Positions 18,905 to 26,730 of a stretch of 39,708 nucleotides of DNA are shown piece by piece (the stretch's first letter is position 1; each line of letters opens with the position of its first letter). The position numbers and the translations under genes were made by a program. Below the pieces are notes generated by a model. The model saw only the letters and a program-made list of their open reading frames with translations, had not been told where the DNA came from and ran no database searches. The DNA comes from Acidimicrobiia bacterium (GTDB lineage: Bacteria > Actinomycetota > Acidimicrobiia > Spongiisociales > ZC4RG35): positions 1 through 39,708 of the forward strand of contig JALSJV010000320.1 in the NCBI GenBank assembly GCA_026989215.1. Direction: 5' to 3'.

Positions 18905-19315
18905 ATGGCGAGTGAAGACGGGACGACACCGTCGCCTTCGCGTCCGTGGCAGGTCGCCGCCCACCTCAGCGGCCTGGTGGGTCTGGTGGGGGTCCCCTCG
19001 GTGGTGGGTCCCCTGGTGGTGTGGCTGATCCGCCGAGAGGACCCCGACGTCGAGCCCCACGCCCGCGAAGCCCTCAACTTCCACCTCTCGCTGGTCGTCT
19101 ACGCCCTCGGCGGGGTCGTGGTGGCGCTGATCCTGCTGTTCACCATCATCGGTGTCGTGCTGCTGCCGCTCCTCCTCCTGATCTTCCTGGTTCTGGTCGT
19201 CGCCGGGATCGCCCTCTCCATCCTCGGCGCGGTCCGCGCCTCCGAGGGGACCCTCTACCGCTATCCGCTCAACCTGCGGCTGATTCGTCAGAACGATTCC
19301 GATTCGGTTGCTTGA
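18905..19315 (+). CDS. DUF4870 domain membrane protein
   Basis: A 136-aa protein with the pattern of DUF4870 (Tic20-like) membrane proteins: an N-terminal HLSGLVGLVG helix, a short loop with RREDPDVEPHAREALNFH (the conserved acidic/His/Glu-Ala-Leu-Asn-Phe signature), then two long hydrophobic helices (about residues 58-110) and a charged C-terminus. The biochemical role of the family is unknown. The ATG at 18905 is set by the TATGCT box 7 nt upstream; an in-frame ATG at 18893 falls inside that box. The end of this gene overlaps the operator candidate for the next transcription unit. Confidence 0.88.
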   Translation: MASEDGTTPSPSRPWQVAAHLSGLVGLVGVPSVVGPLVVWLIRREDPDVEPHAREALNFHLSLVVYALGGVVVALILLFTIIGVVLLPLLLLIFLVLVVAGIALSILGAVRASEGTLYRYPLNLRLIRQNDSDSVA

Positions 19316-19376
19316 CTCACTAGCAACCATCGATTCGATCGCATAACATCACCAGGCACCGTCGGTTCGGCAGGAG
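19301..19376 (+). promoter_or_regulatory. Candidate operator and promoter of the aminotransferase-lrp operon
   Basis: A 7-bp inverted repeat GGTTGCT (19306-19312), 9 nt, AGCAACC (19322-19328) spans the DUF4870 stop codon. The 11-mer GATTCGGTTGC (19301-19311) recurs with one change at 21250-21260 before the importer operon. TAACAT (19344-19349) is a TANNNT -10 candidate and AGGAG (19371-19375) is the ribosome site of the next gene. The Lrp-type regulator encoded in this operon is the natural candidate ligand. The repeat could instead act as a weak terminator; there is no T tract. Confidence 0.45.
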
Positions 19377-19384
19377 CGAGAAAG

Positions 19385-20740
19385 ATGCAACCCAAGGTCG
19401 TGATCCCCCCACCTGGGCCAAAGAGTCGTGAAATCCTTGCACGCGCCGCGTCGCTGACCCACCGACAGCTCGGCCCGAACCAGTCCGTGCCCTTCGTCCT
19501 CGACCGAAAAGAAGGATGGTTCCTCCACGACGTCGACGGCAACTCGTACGTCGACATGGTGACGGGCTGGGGCAGCACCGTACTGGGGGCTGGTCATCCT
19601 TCGGTGACCGACGCGGTCGTCTCCGGGATCAAGCGGTACTCGCTCGAGAACACCGACTACGTGTTCGCCGAACCCCTGGCCGTCCTCGCCGAGAGACTGA
19701 TCGGGCTCACACCGGACTCCCTCTCACGCGTCGCGTTCGAGGTCAGCGGAACCGAAGCAGTCGAGACCGCGGTCAAACTGATGCGCGAAGCCACCGGCCG
19801 ACCCTTCATCATCGCGTTCTTCGGTCAATATCACGGTGAGAGCTATACCGGCCAAGCCCTCTCGGCCCAGCGGTCCGACTTCTCACCCCGGATGCGTCAC
19901 CTCACCCCCGGATACCTCCACGTGCCCTTTCCGCATCCCTACCGCTGCCCCTTCCATGCAGCCGGATCAGCCTGTGACGGGGTCTGCGTCGTCGACTACA
20001 TCGCCGACCATCTCACCTTCCACCTCGTCTCGCCAGACGAGATCGCAGGCATCGTGATCGAACCGATCCTCGGCGAGGGCGGCGTTCTTGTTCCACCCGA
20101 CCCCTTCTGGAACGCGCTCACCGACCTCTGCCGACGACATGGCTGGCTCCTGTGCCTGGATGAGGTCGAGACCGGGTTCGGACGCACCGGGCGTTGGTTC
20201 GCCTCCGAGCACTGGAACCTCCAGCCCGATCTGATGTGCCTGGCGAAGGGATTGTCGGGTGGCGGCCTCCCCCTCGGAGCCGTTCTCATGTCCGAGGCCG
20301 TCGCCAAGGCGACCACGGCGACGAACACCGGCGGCACGTGGGCCGGTCAGCCTGCCGCCTGTCTGGGAGCCTTGGCTGCCATCGACGCCTTCGAGCAGGA
20401 GCAGATCCTGGCTCATGTGGGGCGACTGGAGAGCATTGCCGAGTCGCACCTCCGGCCGCTGGAAAACCTGCGATCGGTGGGTCAGGTCCGCATCAAGGGC
20501 CTCTACATCGCCATCGACATGGTCTACGACGGCGATCCGCGGCGACGAGCGCCGCGGCTCGCACGCCGAATCCATGACTACGCGGTACGAGAGGGAGTCG
20601 TCGGGATCGAAGACGGCGTGAGCCACTACCGAGTGCTTCCCGCTCTCAACATGCCCGAGGAACTCTTCGACCTGTCGATGGAGATCGTGGCCAGAGCGAC
20701 CCGTGCAGCCGATCAGATGGCGACCGAGGAACAATCATGA
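19385..20740 (+). CDS. Class III PLP aminotransferase (4-aminobutyrate-type)
   Basis: Transfers an amino group from an omega-amino acid or diamine to a 2-oxoacid, using pyridoxal phosphate. The 451-aa chain has the class III landmarks: SGTEAVETAVKL (cofactor phosphate region), the FFGQYHGE loop, EPILGEGG, LDEVETGFGRTG with the ring-nitrogen Asp, and the Schiff-base lysine at 288 in LAKGLSGGGLPLG. A Cys-containing insert (Cys188, Cys197, Cys201 after HPYRCPF) resembles that in archaeal and some bacterial GABA-type members. Substrate cannot be fixed: GABA, ornithine, lysine and others are possible. The ATG follows AGGAG by 9 nt. The lrp gene starts inside its stop codon (ATGA). The following importer suggests that imported amines are its substrates. 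Confidence 0.88.
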   Translation: MQPKVVIPPPGPKSREILARAASLTHRQLGPNQSVPFVLDRKEGWFLHDVDGNSYVDMVTGWGSTVLGAGHPSVTDAVVSGIKRYSLENTDYVFAEPLAVLAERLIGLTPDSLSRVAFEVSGTEAVETAVKLMREATGRPFIIAFFGQYHGESYTGQALSAQRSDFSPRMRHLTPGYLHVPFPHPYRCPFHAAGSACDGVCVVDYIADHLTFHLVSPDEIAGIVIEPILGEGGVLVPPDPFWNALTDLCRRHGWLLCLDEVETGFGRTGRWFASEHWNLQPDLMCLAKGLSGGGLPLGAVLMSEAVAKATTATNTGGTWAGQPAACLGALAAIDAFEQEQILAHVGRLESIAESHLRPLENLRSVGQVRIKGLYIAIDMVYDGDPRRRAPRLARRIHDYAVREGVVGIEDGVSHYRVLPALNMPEELFDLSMEIVARATRAADQMATEEQS

Positions 20741-21216
20741 CCCAGATTCGCGAACCCGGCACCACGCCCAGCGTCCTCGACGAGACCGACAAGATTCTCA
20801 TCCGCGAACTGCAAGCAGACGGTCGAGCGTCCTACGCAGCGCTCGGACGCGCGGTGCGACTGTCTCCCGCCGCCACCCGTGTGCGGGTCCAACGACTCCT
20901 TCGCGAAGGGATCATCGAGATCGTCGCCGTGACCAACCCCTTGGCCCTCGGTTTCGAGACCATGGCGATGCTGGGGATCGAGGTCGAAGGAGACATTCGG
21001 GAGGTCGCGGACCTCATCGACCCGCTTCCGGAGGTGTCATACGTCGTGATCGCTGCCGGACGCTACGACCTTCTGGTCGAGATCGTGTGCGCCCATGCCG
21101 ACGATCTGTTCCCCTTCGTCAACGAGCGCATCCGCTCCCTCCCCGGCGTGCGGCGTGTCGAGATCTTCACCTACCTCGAGCTCGAGAAGGAGACCCACAC
21201 CTGGGGAGCTAGATGA
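20737..21216 (+). CDS. Lrp/AsnC-family transcriptional regulator
   Basis: A 159-aa regulator. The winged helix-turn-helix is at about residues 15-70, with the family opening LDETDKILIRELQADGRASYAALG and recognition helix SPAATRVRVQRL. The RAM effector domain (about 75-150) would form octamers and bind an amino acid or amine. The gene overlaps the aminotransferase stop codon by 4 nt (ATGA), so it is translationally coupled. It probably senses a substrate or product of the pathway. The likely targets are the shared GAWTCGGTTGC sites before its own operon and before the importer operon. The first ten residues are a non-family extension. Confidence 0.92.
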   Translation: MTQIREPGTTPSVLDETDKILIRELQADGRASYAALGRAVRLSPAATRVRVQRLLREGIIEIVAVTNPLALGFETMAMLGIEVEGDIREVADLIDPLPEVSYVVIAAGRYDLLVEIVCAHADDLFPFVNERIRSLPGVRRVEIFTYLELEKETHTWGAR

Positions 21217-21318
21217 TGGATCGCTTGCAAGATTCGGCCAATCTCAAGTGAATCGGTTGCGCAGCCTGGGTTCAGGGGTCCATAATCGATCGTCCCATCA
21301 GAGAGAGAGGTGAGAACC
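21217..21318 (+). promoter_or_regulatory. Operator/promoter region of the ABC importer operon
   Basis: Three elements are visible. First, an interrupted dyad at 21224-21248: CTTG, CA, AGATT, 5-nt loop CGGCC, AATCT, CAAG. Second, GAATCGGTTGC (21250-21260), 10/11 identical to the site before the aminotransferase, running into GCAGCC so that GGTTGC/GCAGCC form a near-palindrome. Third, a promoter with TTGCGC (21257-21262), 18 nt, CATAAT (21281-21286); the -35 overlaps the 11-mer. AGAGAGGTGA (21304-21313) is an extended Shine-Dalgarno sequence 5 nt before the GTG at 21319. Repressor binding to the 11-mer would block the -35. Confidence 0.5.
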
Positions 21319-22425
21319 GTGAGGAGGGCACACACTCTCACGGCCATCGTCGCCCTGATCGTGGCGGCATGCGGCGGCACACAGACCACACCCACCGACA
21401 GCCCGGCTCCCCCGGCTTCCGAGACGACATCCCCACAGAACGGAGGCGAACCTTCAGGGACCGTCGTGTTCTTCGGGTACGAAGACTCCTTCCTCCCCGA
21501 GGTCCTCGCGAGCTTCACCGACGAGACCGGCATCTCGGTCGAGACCCCTGCCTTCGCCGACGAGGACGAGACCGAGGCGAAACTCCGCGCCGGATTCCAG
21601 GCCGACGTCGTGGAGCTGTGCTCGGGCGAAGCGGGATCGATGATCGAAGCCGGACTTCTCCAACCCATCGACACCTCGCGCATCGACGCCTGGGATCAGA
21701 TCTTCCCGAGCTTCAAAGATGGCGAAGACGTCGTCGACGAGGAGGGCAACGTCTGGATCGTCCCCCTCCAAGGCGGGCCCTTCGGAATCGTCTACCTCGC
21801 CGACGCGGTCGATCCGATCACCTCCTATCAGGAGCTGTTCTTCGGGGACTACGACGGGGACATCGCCGTCAGCGAAGAGCCGGTCAGCACCATCTGGGAC
21901 ATGGCGATGGCCCTCGGCTACGGCCCAGAAGTCGACGCGATCACCGAGGAACAGGTGGTCGATGCCGTCGACGCCCTGATCGCGAATGAGCGTATCCGCA
22001 CCACATGGTCCGAAGATGGAGATCTGATCCAGCTCCTGGCAACCGGTGAGGTGGTCGCCGCAGCCCATGCGACACCCGACATCGCGCAGGCTCTTCAAGA
22101 AGAAGGAATCGACGCGGTCTACGTGGCTCCTGCCGAAGGGCAGATTCTCTGGAAGTGCGGCCACGGTATCTCCGCGACCGCTCAGAATCTCGATGGCGCC
22201 TACGCCCTGATCAACCACTACCTCTCGCCCGAGGTTCAGACGACGTTCGCCGAGGAATACGGGTATCTGGCATCGAACGCCGCGATCCTGGAGGTTGCAC
22301 CGCAGGAACTGATCGACGAGCTCCGCCTGGATGATCCCGGCGCCGCGGATCTGGTCACCATCCCCGAAGGTCTCCCAGACAACGAAGAGTTCTGGGACGA
22401 CCAGTGGCAGCGTTTCGCAGGGTGA
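21319..22425 (+). CDS. ABC importer substrate-binding lipoprotein (PotD-like)
   Basis: An extracytoplasmic binding protein of 368 aa. The N-terminus is a lipoprotein signal: Arg-Arg, a hydrophobic stretch and the lipobox VAAC with Cys18, followed by a Thr/Pro/Ser-rich tether of about 30 residues. The binding protein proper (about 50-368) resembles the spermidine/putrescine family: it begins with VVFFGYEDSFLPEVLASF, has PLQGGPFGIVY, and is very acidic, which suits a cationic ligand. The GTG at 21319 is preferred for its extended ribosome site; a GTG at 21310 overlaps that site. Ligand unproven: polyamine, diamine or basic amino acid. The permease genes follow. Confidence 0.87.
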   Translation: MRRAHTLTAIVALIVAACGGTQTTPTDSPAPPASETTSPQNGGEPSGTVVFFGYEDSFLPEVLASFTDETGISVETPAFADEDETEAKLRAGFQADVVELCSGEAGSMIEAGLLQPIDTSRIDAWDQIFPSFKDGEDVVDEEGNVWIVPLQGGPFGIVYLADAVDPITSYQELFFGDYDGDIAVSEEPVSTIWDMAMALGYGPEVDAITEEQVVDAVDALIANERIRTTWSEDGDLIQLLATGEVVAAAHATPDIAQALQEEGIDAVYVAPAEGQILWKCGHGISATAQNLDGAYALINHYLSPEVQTTFAEEYGYLASNAAILEVAPQELIDELRLDDPGAADLVTIPEGLPDNEEFWDDQWQRFAG

Positions 22426-22437
22426 TCCGTTGATTCG

Positions 22438-23307
22438 GTGTCGAGGATGACGACGGGCTCGTCGGTGGCGCTCGGATCCACGGCACGCGGGCGACTCTCA
22501 CTGGCGTTCCGCACCGTGTTCCTCGCCTTCGTGGGATTCGTGCTCTTCGGGCCCGTCGTCATCCTCGCCGTGTTCAGCTTGAACGACTCGATCATCCTCG
22601 GCTTCCCCTTCAAGGGGGCAACGACGTCGTGGTACGTCCAAGCCTTTCGAGAACCCAACATCTGGGCTTCGCTCTGGACATCCCTGAAGGTCGCAGCGGT
22701 TGTCACCCCGGTGAGCCTGCTGCTCGGACTCACTTCGGCGATCGCCTTGACTCGATTCCGTTTTCGCCTTCGCGGCACGATCACCGCATTTGTGGCACTC
22801 CCCCTGGTCATCCCGTGGCTCGTCATCGGTGTCGGGAGTCTGCTGTTCTTCTCCGCAACCGACATCCCGCTCGGGCTTTTCACGATCGGCGTCAGCCACG
22901 TCGTGATCGCGTTCCCCCTCGCGACCGCACTCCTCTCCGCTCAGCTCTATCGCCTCGAGCCCCACCTCCACGAAGCGGCCCTCGACCTCGGAGCCACAGA
23001 GCGGGAGGCGCTTCGCCTCGTGGTCCTACCGCTGCTCGTACCGACACTCGCAGCCTCGGCGATCTTCGTGTTCAGCTGGTCCTTCAACAACTTCATCGTC
23101 TCGTTCTTCACTGCCGGTTTCGAGAACACCTTCCCGATCTGGGTGTTTTCCACGCTTCGCCGGGCCCGGGACCTCCCGATGGTGAATGCCATCTCCACGC
23201 TCGTCTCCGTGGTGCAGGTGATCGTCGTCGTCGGCGCATGGCAGGCCCTCCGCCGGGTGATGGACCGCCGCGGCCAAGACATCAGAGAGATCGTGATCGG
23301 ATCGTGA
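22438..23307 (+). CDS. ABC importer permease (PotC-like)
   Basis: A 289-aa inner-membrane permease with about six hydrophobic helices. The cytoplasmic EAA loop starts at Glu179 (EAALDLGATEREALRLVVLPLLVPT) and docks on the ATPase. The overall pattern (long first helix, FSLNDSIILGFPF periplasmic stretch, C-terminal AISTLVSVVQVIVVV helix) matches PotC. The GTG start lies within GATTCGGTG and has no good ribosome site; an ATG three codons on (22447) is the alternative. It begins 12 nt after the binding-protein stop codon and ends overlapping the next permease gene (GTGA). The gene order binding protein, PotC, PotB, PotA is the reverse of the E. coli potABCD order. Confidence 0.88.
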   Translation: MSRMTTGSSVALGSTARGRLSLAFRTVFLAFVGFVLFGPVVILAVFSLNDSIILGFPFKGATTSWYVQAFREPNIWASLWTSLKVAAVVTPVSLLLGLTSAIALTRFRFRLRGTITAFVALPLVIPWLVIGVGSLLFFSATDIPLGLFTIGVSHVVIAFPLATALLSAQLYRLEPHLHEAALDLGATEREALRLVVLPLLVPTLAASAIFVFSWSFNNFIVSFFTAGFENTFPIWVFSTLRRARDLPMVNAISTLVSVVQVIVVVGAWQALRRVMDRRGQDIREIVIGS

Positions 23308-24230
23308 GCGACGCCCAGACGCCCGCCGCCGATCACGCCGACACCCCCGTCCTCGGCACTGGATACGCAGGCAAGGCCCGATCGAGGGGGAGCTTCTCCG
23401 CGTTCATCTATCTCGCCGGACCCGTCGGCGTGTTGCTCCTCTTCTTCGCAGGCCCCCTGGGCATCCTCGCTCTGTACTCGTTCCAGGAGCGATCGCGGAC
23501 GGGTGACGGGTCGTGGACCATCTCCAACTACGTCAACGCTCTCCGGCCCCAGTACGTCGAGACCGCCCTCAACACCTTGGTCATCGCCGTCCTGTCCATG
23601 GTGCTCCTGCTGGTCATTGCCTACCCCCTCGCCTACCTCCTCGCCTTCAAGGTGGGGCGGTGGGAGGTTCCGCTCCTCCTCGCGCTGGCGCTGTCCGACG
23701 AGCTCAACCCCCTCATCAGGATCTACGCGTGGCGGACCGTGCTGGGCCGGAACGGCCTGGTCAACACGGTCTTGACCCAGCTCCGCCTGATCGACCAACC
23801 CCTCGACTGGCTCATCTTCACCAAATTCGCCGTCGTCGTCGTCCTCACGGCGTCGTGGCTTCCCTACGCCGTGATCCCCCTCTACGCCGCCATGAAGACG
23901 ATCGACCGGCGGGTCCTGGAAGCTGCCCGCGACCTCGGTGCCGGATGGTGGACGACGTTCCGAAGCGTCGTGTTCCCCCTCACGGCCGCCGGATTCCTGG
24001 CGACCATCGTCATCGTCTTCATCCCGATCATCTCCGACTTCGCAGCCCCGGCGCTGGTCGGGGGCACCAGCGGCAGGATGTTGGCGTCCGTGACCGAGGA
24101 CCTCTTCCTCGGCCGAGGAGAGTGGGGTATCGGATCGGCCCTCACGTTCGTACTCCTCGCCGCATCCGGCCTCGTCGTCTGGTTCTCCTACAAGCTCACC
24201 GATCTCTCCCGTCTCGCGACCCACCGATGA
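23304..24230 (+). CDS. ABC importer permease (PotB-like)
   Basis: A 308-aa permease that pairs with the preceding one. After a hydrophilic N-terminus of about 35 residues come about six membrane helices. The EAA motif begins at Glu206 (EAARDLGAGWWTTFRSVVFPLTAAG). The first periplasmic part with SFQERSRTGDGSWTISNY and the sequence LNPLIRIYAWRTVLGRNG are typical of PotB. The GTG start overlaps the stop codon of the first permease gene (GTGA), and its own stop codon overlaps the ATPase start (ATGA). The chain of overlaps indicates one tightly coupled operon. Confidence 0.9.
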   Translation: MSDAQTPAADHADTPVLGTGYAGKARSRGSFSAFIYLAGPVGVLLLFFAGPLGILALYSFQERSRTGDGSWTISNYVNALRPQYVETALNTLVIAVLSMVLLLVIAYPLAYLLAFKVGRWEVPLLLALALSDELNPLIRIYAWRTVLGRNGLVNTVLTQLRLIDQPLDWLIFTKFAVVVVLTASWLPYAVIPLYAAMKTIDRRVLEAARDLGAGWWTTFRSVVFPLTAAGFLATIVIVFIPIISDFAAPALVGGTSGRMLASVTEDLFLGRGEWGIGSALTFVLLAASGLVVWFSYKLTDLSRLATHR

Positions 24231-25318
24231 CCGAGTCTCCGTACGCGCTGGAACTGAGAAACGTGTCCAAGCATTTCGGCGATATCGTCGCCGTGGACGG
24301 CATCGATCTCCAGGTTCCTCAGGGAGAGTTTTTCTCGCTGTTGGGGCCGTCGGGATGCGGAAAGACCACAACCCTCCGAATGATCGCCGGGTTCGAAGAA
24401 CCCACCGAGGGAACGCTCCTCCTCGCAGGACGGGAGAGCAACGACATCCCACCCTTCCGACGCAACACGAACCTGGTCTTCCAGTCCTACGCCCTCTTCC
24501 CACACATGACCGTGTTCGAGAATGTCGCATTCGGCCCACGGCGGGCACGGATCTCCGAACGCGACGTCCACAAGCGCGTGATGGAAGCTCTCGAGACGGT
24601 GCGGATGCACGAGTACGTCGACCGCCTCCCGAGGTCGTTGAGCGGCGGTCAACGTCAGCGGGTCGCGTTGGCCCGGGCGATCGTGAATCGTCCAGCAGTA
24701 CTCCTCCTGGACGAGCCTCTCGGGGCTCTCGACCTCAAGTTGCGCAAGGAGATGCAGCTCGAACTGAAACGGATCCAACGAGAGGTCGGGATCTGTTTCG
24801 TGTACGTCACCCACGATCAGGAAGAGGCGATGACCATGTCCGATCGACTGGCGGTGATGAATCGAGGGCGGATCGAGCAGGTCGGCTCCCCCGAGGAGGT
24901 CTATCACCGTCCAGCGACTCGGTTCGTGGCTGAGTTCATCGGCGAGGCCAATCTCCTCGACGGGACCGTCGAAGCAGTCGAACAGGGTGCACCGACTCGC
25001 GTGTCGGTCGCCGGTGACACGGTGACGACCGTCGCTTCATGCGCCGGCGCCCCCTGCGAGGTCGGAGACCGGGTGTCGCTCGTGCTTCGCCCAGAGCACC
25101 TCCACCTTCATCGTGATCGGCCGAACGGGGTGCCGGCCATGCCCGGCAGGGTGGTCGAGGCAATTTTTCAGGGCTCGCTGATCAGGTTCGTGATCGAGGG
25201 ACCGGACCGCCGTCGGCTCAGCGTCCTGGACACCACTGCATCTCGCGACCAGGCTGCACCCGGGGACGCAGTGTGGGTGAGTTGGCTTCCGGAATGGGTC
25301 CACGCCGTCGTCGAATAA
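24227..25318 (+). CDS. ABC importer ATPase (PotA-like)
   Basis: A 363-aa ATP-binding subunit that energises uptake. Walker A is GPSGCGKT at residues 40-47, the Q loop lies in VFQSYALFPHMT, the signature LSGGQ is at 138-142, Walker B ends in Asp162-Glu163 (LLLDEPLGALD) and the switch histidine lies in YVTHDQEEAMTMSD. The C-terminal TOBE domain (about 245-363) holds the RPEHLHLHRD sequence and is typical of the MalK/PotA group, where it senses regulatory signals. The ATG overlaps the PotB-like stop codon (ATGA). Its 3' end contacts the operator of the next operon. Confidence 0.94.
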   Translation: MTESPYALELRNVSKHFGDIVAVDGIDLQVPQGEFFSLLGPSGCGKTTTLRMIAGFEEPTEGTLLLAGRESNDIPPFRRNTNLVFQSYALFPHMTVFENVAFGPRRARISERDVHKRVMEALETVRMHEYVDRLPRSLSGGQRQRVALARAIVNRPAVLLLDEPLGALDLKLRKEMQLELKRIQREVGICFVYVTHDQEEAMTMSDRLAVMNRGRIEQVGSPEEVYHRPATRFVAEFIGEANLLDGTVEAVEQGAPTRVSVAGDTVTTVASCAGAPCEVGDRVSLVLRPEHLHLHRDRPNGVPAMPGRVVEAIFQGSLIRFVIEGPDRRRLSVLDTTASRDQAAPGDAVWVSWLPEWVHAVVE

Positions 25319-25349
25319 CACAACGCTGTTATACTACGTCGTTGTATTA
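25315..25349 (+). promoter_or_regulatory. Palindromic operator over the -10 box of the amine oxidase operon
   Basis: Arms TAACACAACG (25316-25325) and CGTTGTATTA (25340-25349) are complementary in 9 of 10 positions and separated by 14 nt. A second, nested palindrome ATAACA, 6 nt, TGTTAT is at 25315-25332. Between the arms lies TATACT (25330-25335), a strong -10 box, so a bound repressor would cover the promoter. The ATG at 25349 starts at the last base of the right arm, giving a leader of only a few bases. This is an AT-rich island in a GC-rich region. The TetR gene at the end of the same operon is the obvious candidate for the binder. Confidence 0.55.
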
Positions 25350-26713
25350 TGACCATCGACCAGCCCCTGTGGTGGGAACAGACCCCCACCGAGCCCACCC
25401 GAGCAGCCCTCGACGGCGACGTCGACGCCGACGTGGCGGTCGTCGGGGCCGGGTACACGGGCCTGTGGACCGCCCACTACCTCCTGGAGCGGGACCCGAC
25501 GTTGCGCGTCGTCGTGGTGGAGTCCCGGCACGTCGGCTATGGGGCCTCGGGGCGCAACGGAGGCTGGTGTTACGACGGGTTCGCCGCCTCCCTGAGCCGG
25601 GTCGAGCGGGCATCCGACCTCGAGACCGCCCGCCGGTTCGCCGCCGCGCTCCGAGCGGCGGTGGACGAGGTCGGAGCAACGGCGAGGCGCCTCGACCTCG
25701 ACATCGGCTACCACAAGGGGGGCAGCATCGAGTTCCTCCGCAACGGCGGACAGCTCGCCCGGGCCGAAGAGGACGTCGCCGCCGCCCGCCGATACGGCTG
25801 GAAGGAGGCTGACCTCCGGATCGTCGGACGGGACGAGGCGCTCACCCACGGGCGGGCCGAGGGGGTCGTCGGCGGTCTCGTCTCCACCCACGCCGCCGCC
25901 ATCCAGCCCGCGCTCCTCGCCCACGGGCTGGCCGGGTCGCTGGAACGGCGCGGAGTTCGGATCTTCGAACGGACCCCGGCGACCACCCTCCGGCGGGGAG
26001 CCGTGGACACCCCCGGCGGCTCCGTGCACGCCCCGATGATCGTCCAGGCCACCGAGGGCTACACGGCCCGCCTCCCCGGACTCCGACGCCGCCTCGTCCC
26101 CCTCTACTCCCTCATGGTCGCCACCGAACCCCTCCCCTCCAGCCTCTGGGACGAGCTCGGACTGGCAGACCGGGCATTGTTCTCCGACTACCGCCACCTC
26201 GTCATCTACGGCCAACGGACCACCGACGGCCGGATCGCCTTCGGTGGGCGGGGAGCCCCCTACGACTACGGCTCCCGGATCCGCGACGGCGTCGCCTTCC
26301 GACCGGCGGACTTCGAATACGTCCGTGCCGCCCTCGTCGACCTGTTCCCCCAGCTCGCCGACGTGGCGGTCACGCACCGCTGGAGCGGCGTCCTCGGCGT
26401 CGCCCGGGATTGGCATCCCCGCGTCGTCGTCGATCGGGAGGCCGGGATGGCGTGGGCCGGGGGATATGTGGGGTCGGGGGTCGCCGTCTCCAACCTGGCG
26501 GGGCGGACCCTCGCCGACCTCATCGTCGGAGCGGAGAGCGAGATCACCCGCTTCCCATGGGTGAACCGCCCCCTCCGAGGATGGGAACCCGAGCCTCTCC
26601 GCTGGGCGGGGATCAACACCGCCCTCTGGGTGATGAAGAGCGCCGACCGGGTGGAGACGACCACGGATCGTCCGGCCAGACGAGCCGACCGCCTCTGGAA
26701 GATCGTCGAGTGA
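25349..26713 (+). CDS. FAD-dependent amine oxidoreductase (PuuB-like, DAO family)
   Basis: A 454-aa flavoprotein of the D-amino-acid oxidase (DAO) fold. The dinucleotide motif is VGAGYTGL (Gly33, Gly35, Gly38), with Glu58 to bind the ribose, followed by GYGASGRNGGW as in gamma-glutamylputrescine oxidase and related amine oxidases. WAGGYVGSGVAVSNLAGR near the C-terminus is the second FAD-contacting region. The N-terminal LWWEQT opening is common in this subfamily. It would oxidise a primary or secondary amine to an imine/aldehyde, giving hydrogen peroxide or reduced carrier. The position behind a polyamine-type importer and before an aminotransferase supports an amine substrate. Glycine or sarcosine-type oxidase activity is an alternative. 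Confidence 0.88.
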   Translation: MTIDQPLWWEQTPTEPTRAALDGDVDADVAVVGAGYTGLWTAHYLLERDPTLRVVVVESRHVGYGASGRNGGWCYDGFAASLSRVERASDLETARRFAAALRAAVDEVGATARRLDLDIGYHKGGSIEFLRNGGQLARAEEDVAAARRYGWKEADLRIVGRDEALTHGRAEGVVGGLVSTHAAAIQPALLAHGLAGSLERRGVRIFERTPATTLRRGAVDTPGGSVHAPMIVQATEGYTARLPGLRRRLVPLYSLMVATEPLPSSLWDELGLADRALFSDYRHLVIYGQRTTDGRIAFGGRGAPYDYGSRIRDGVAFRPADFEYVRAALVDLFPQLADVAVTHRWSGVLGVARDWHPRVVVDREAGMAWAGGYVGSGVAVSNLAGRTLADLIVGAESEITRFPWVNRPLRGWEPEPLRWAGINTALWVMKSADRVETTTDRPARRADRLWKIVE

Positions 26714-26730
26714 ACGACAGGAGCACCGAG

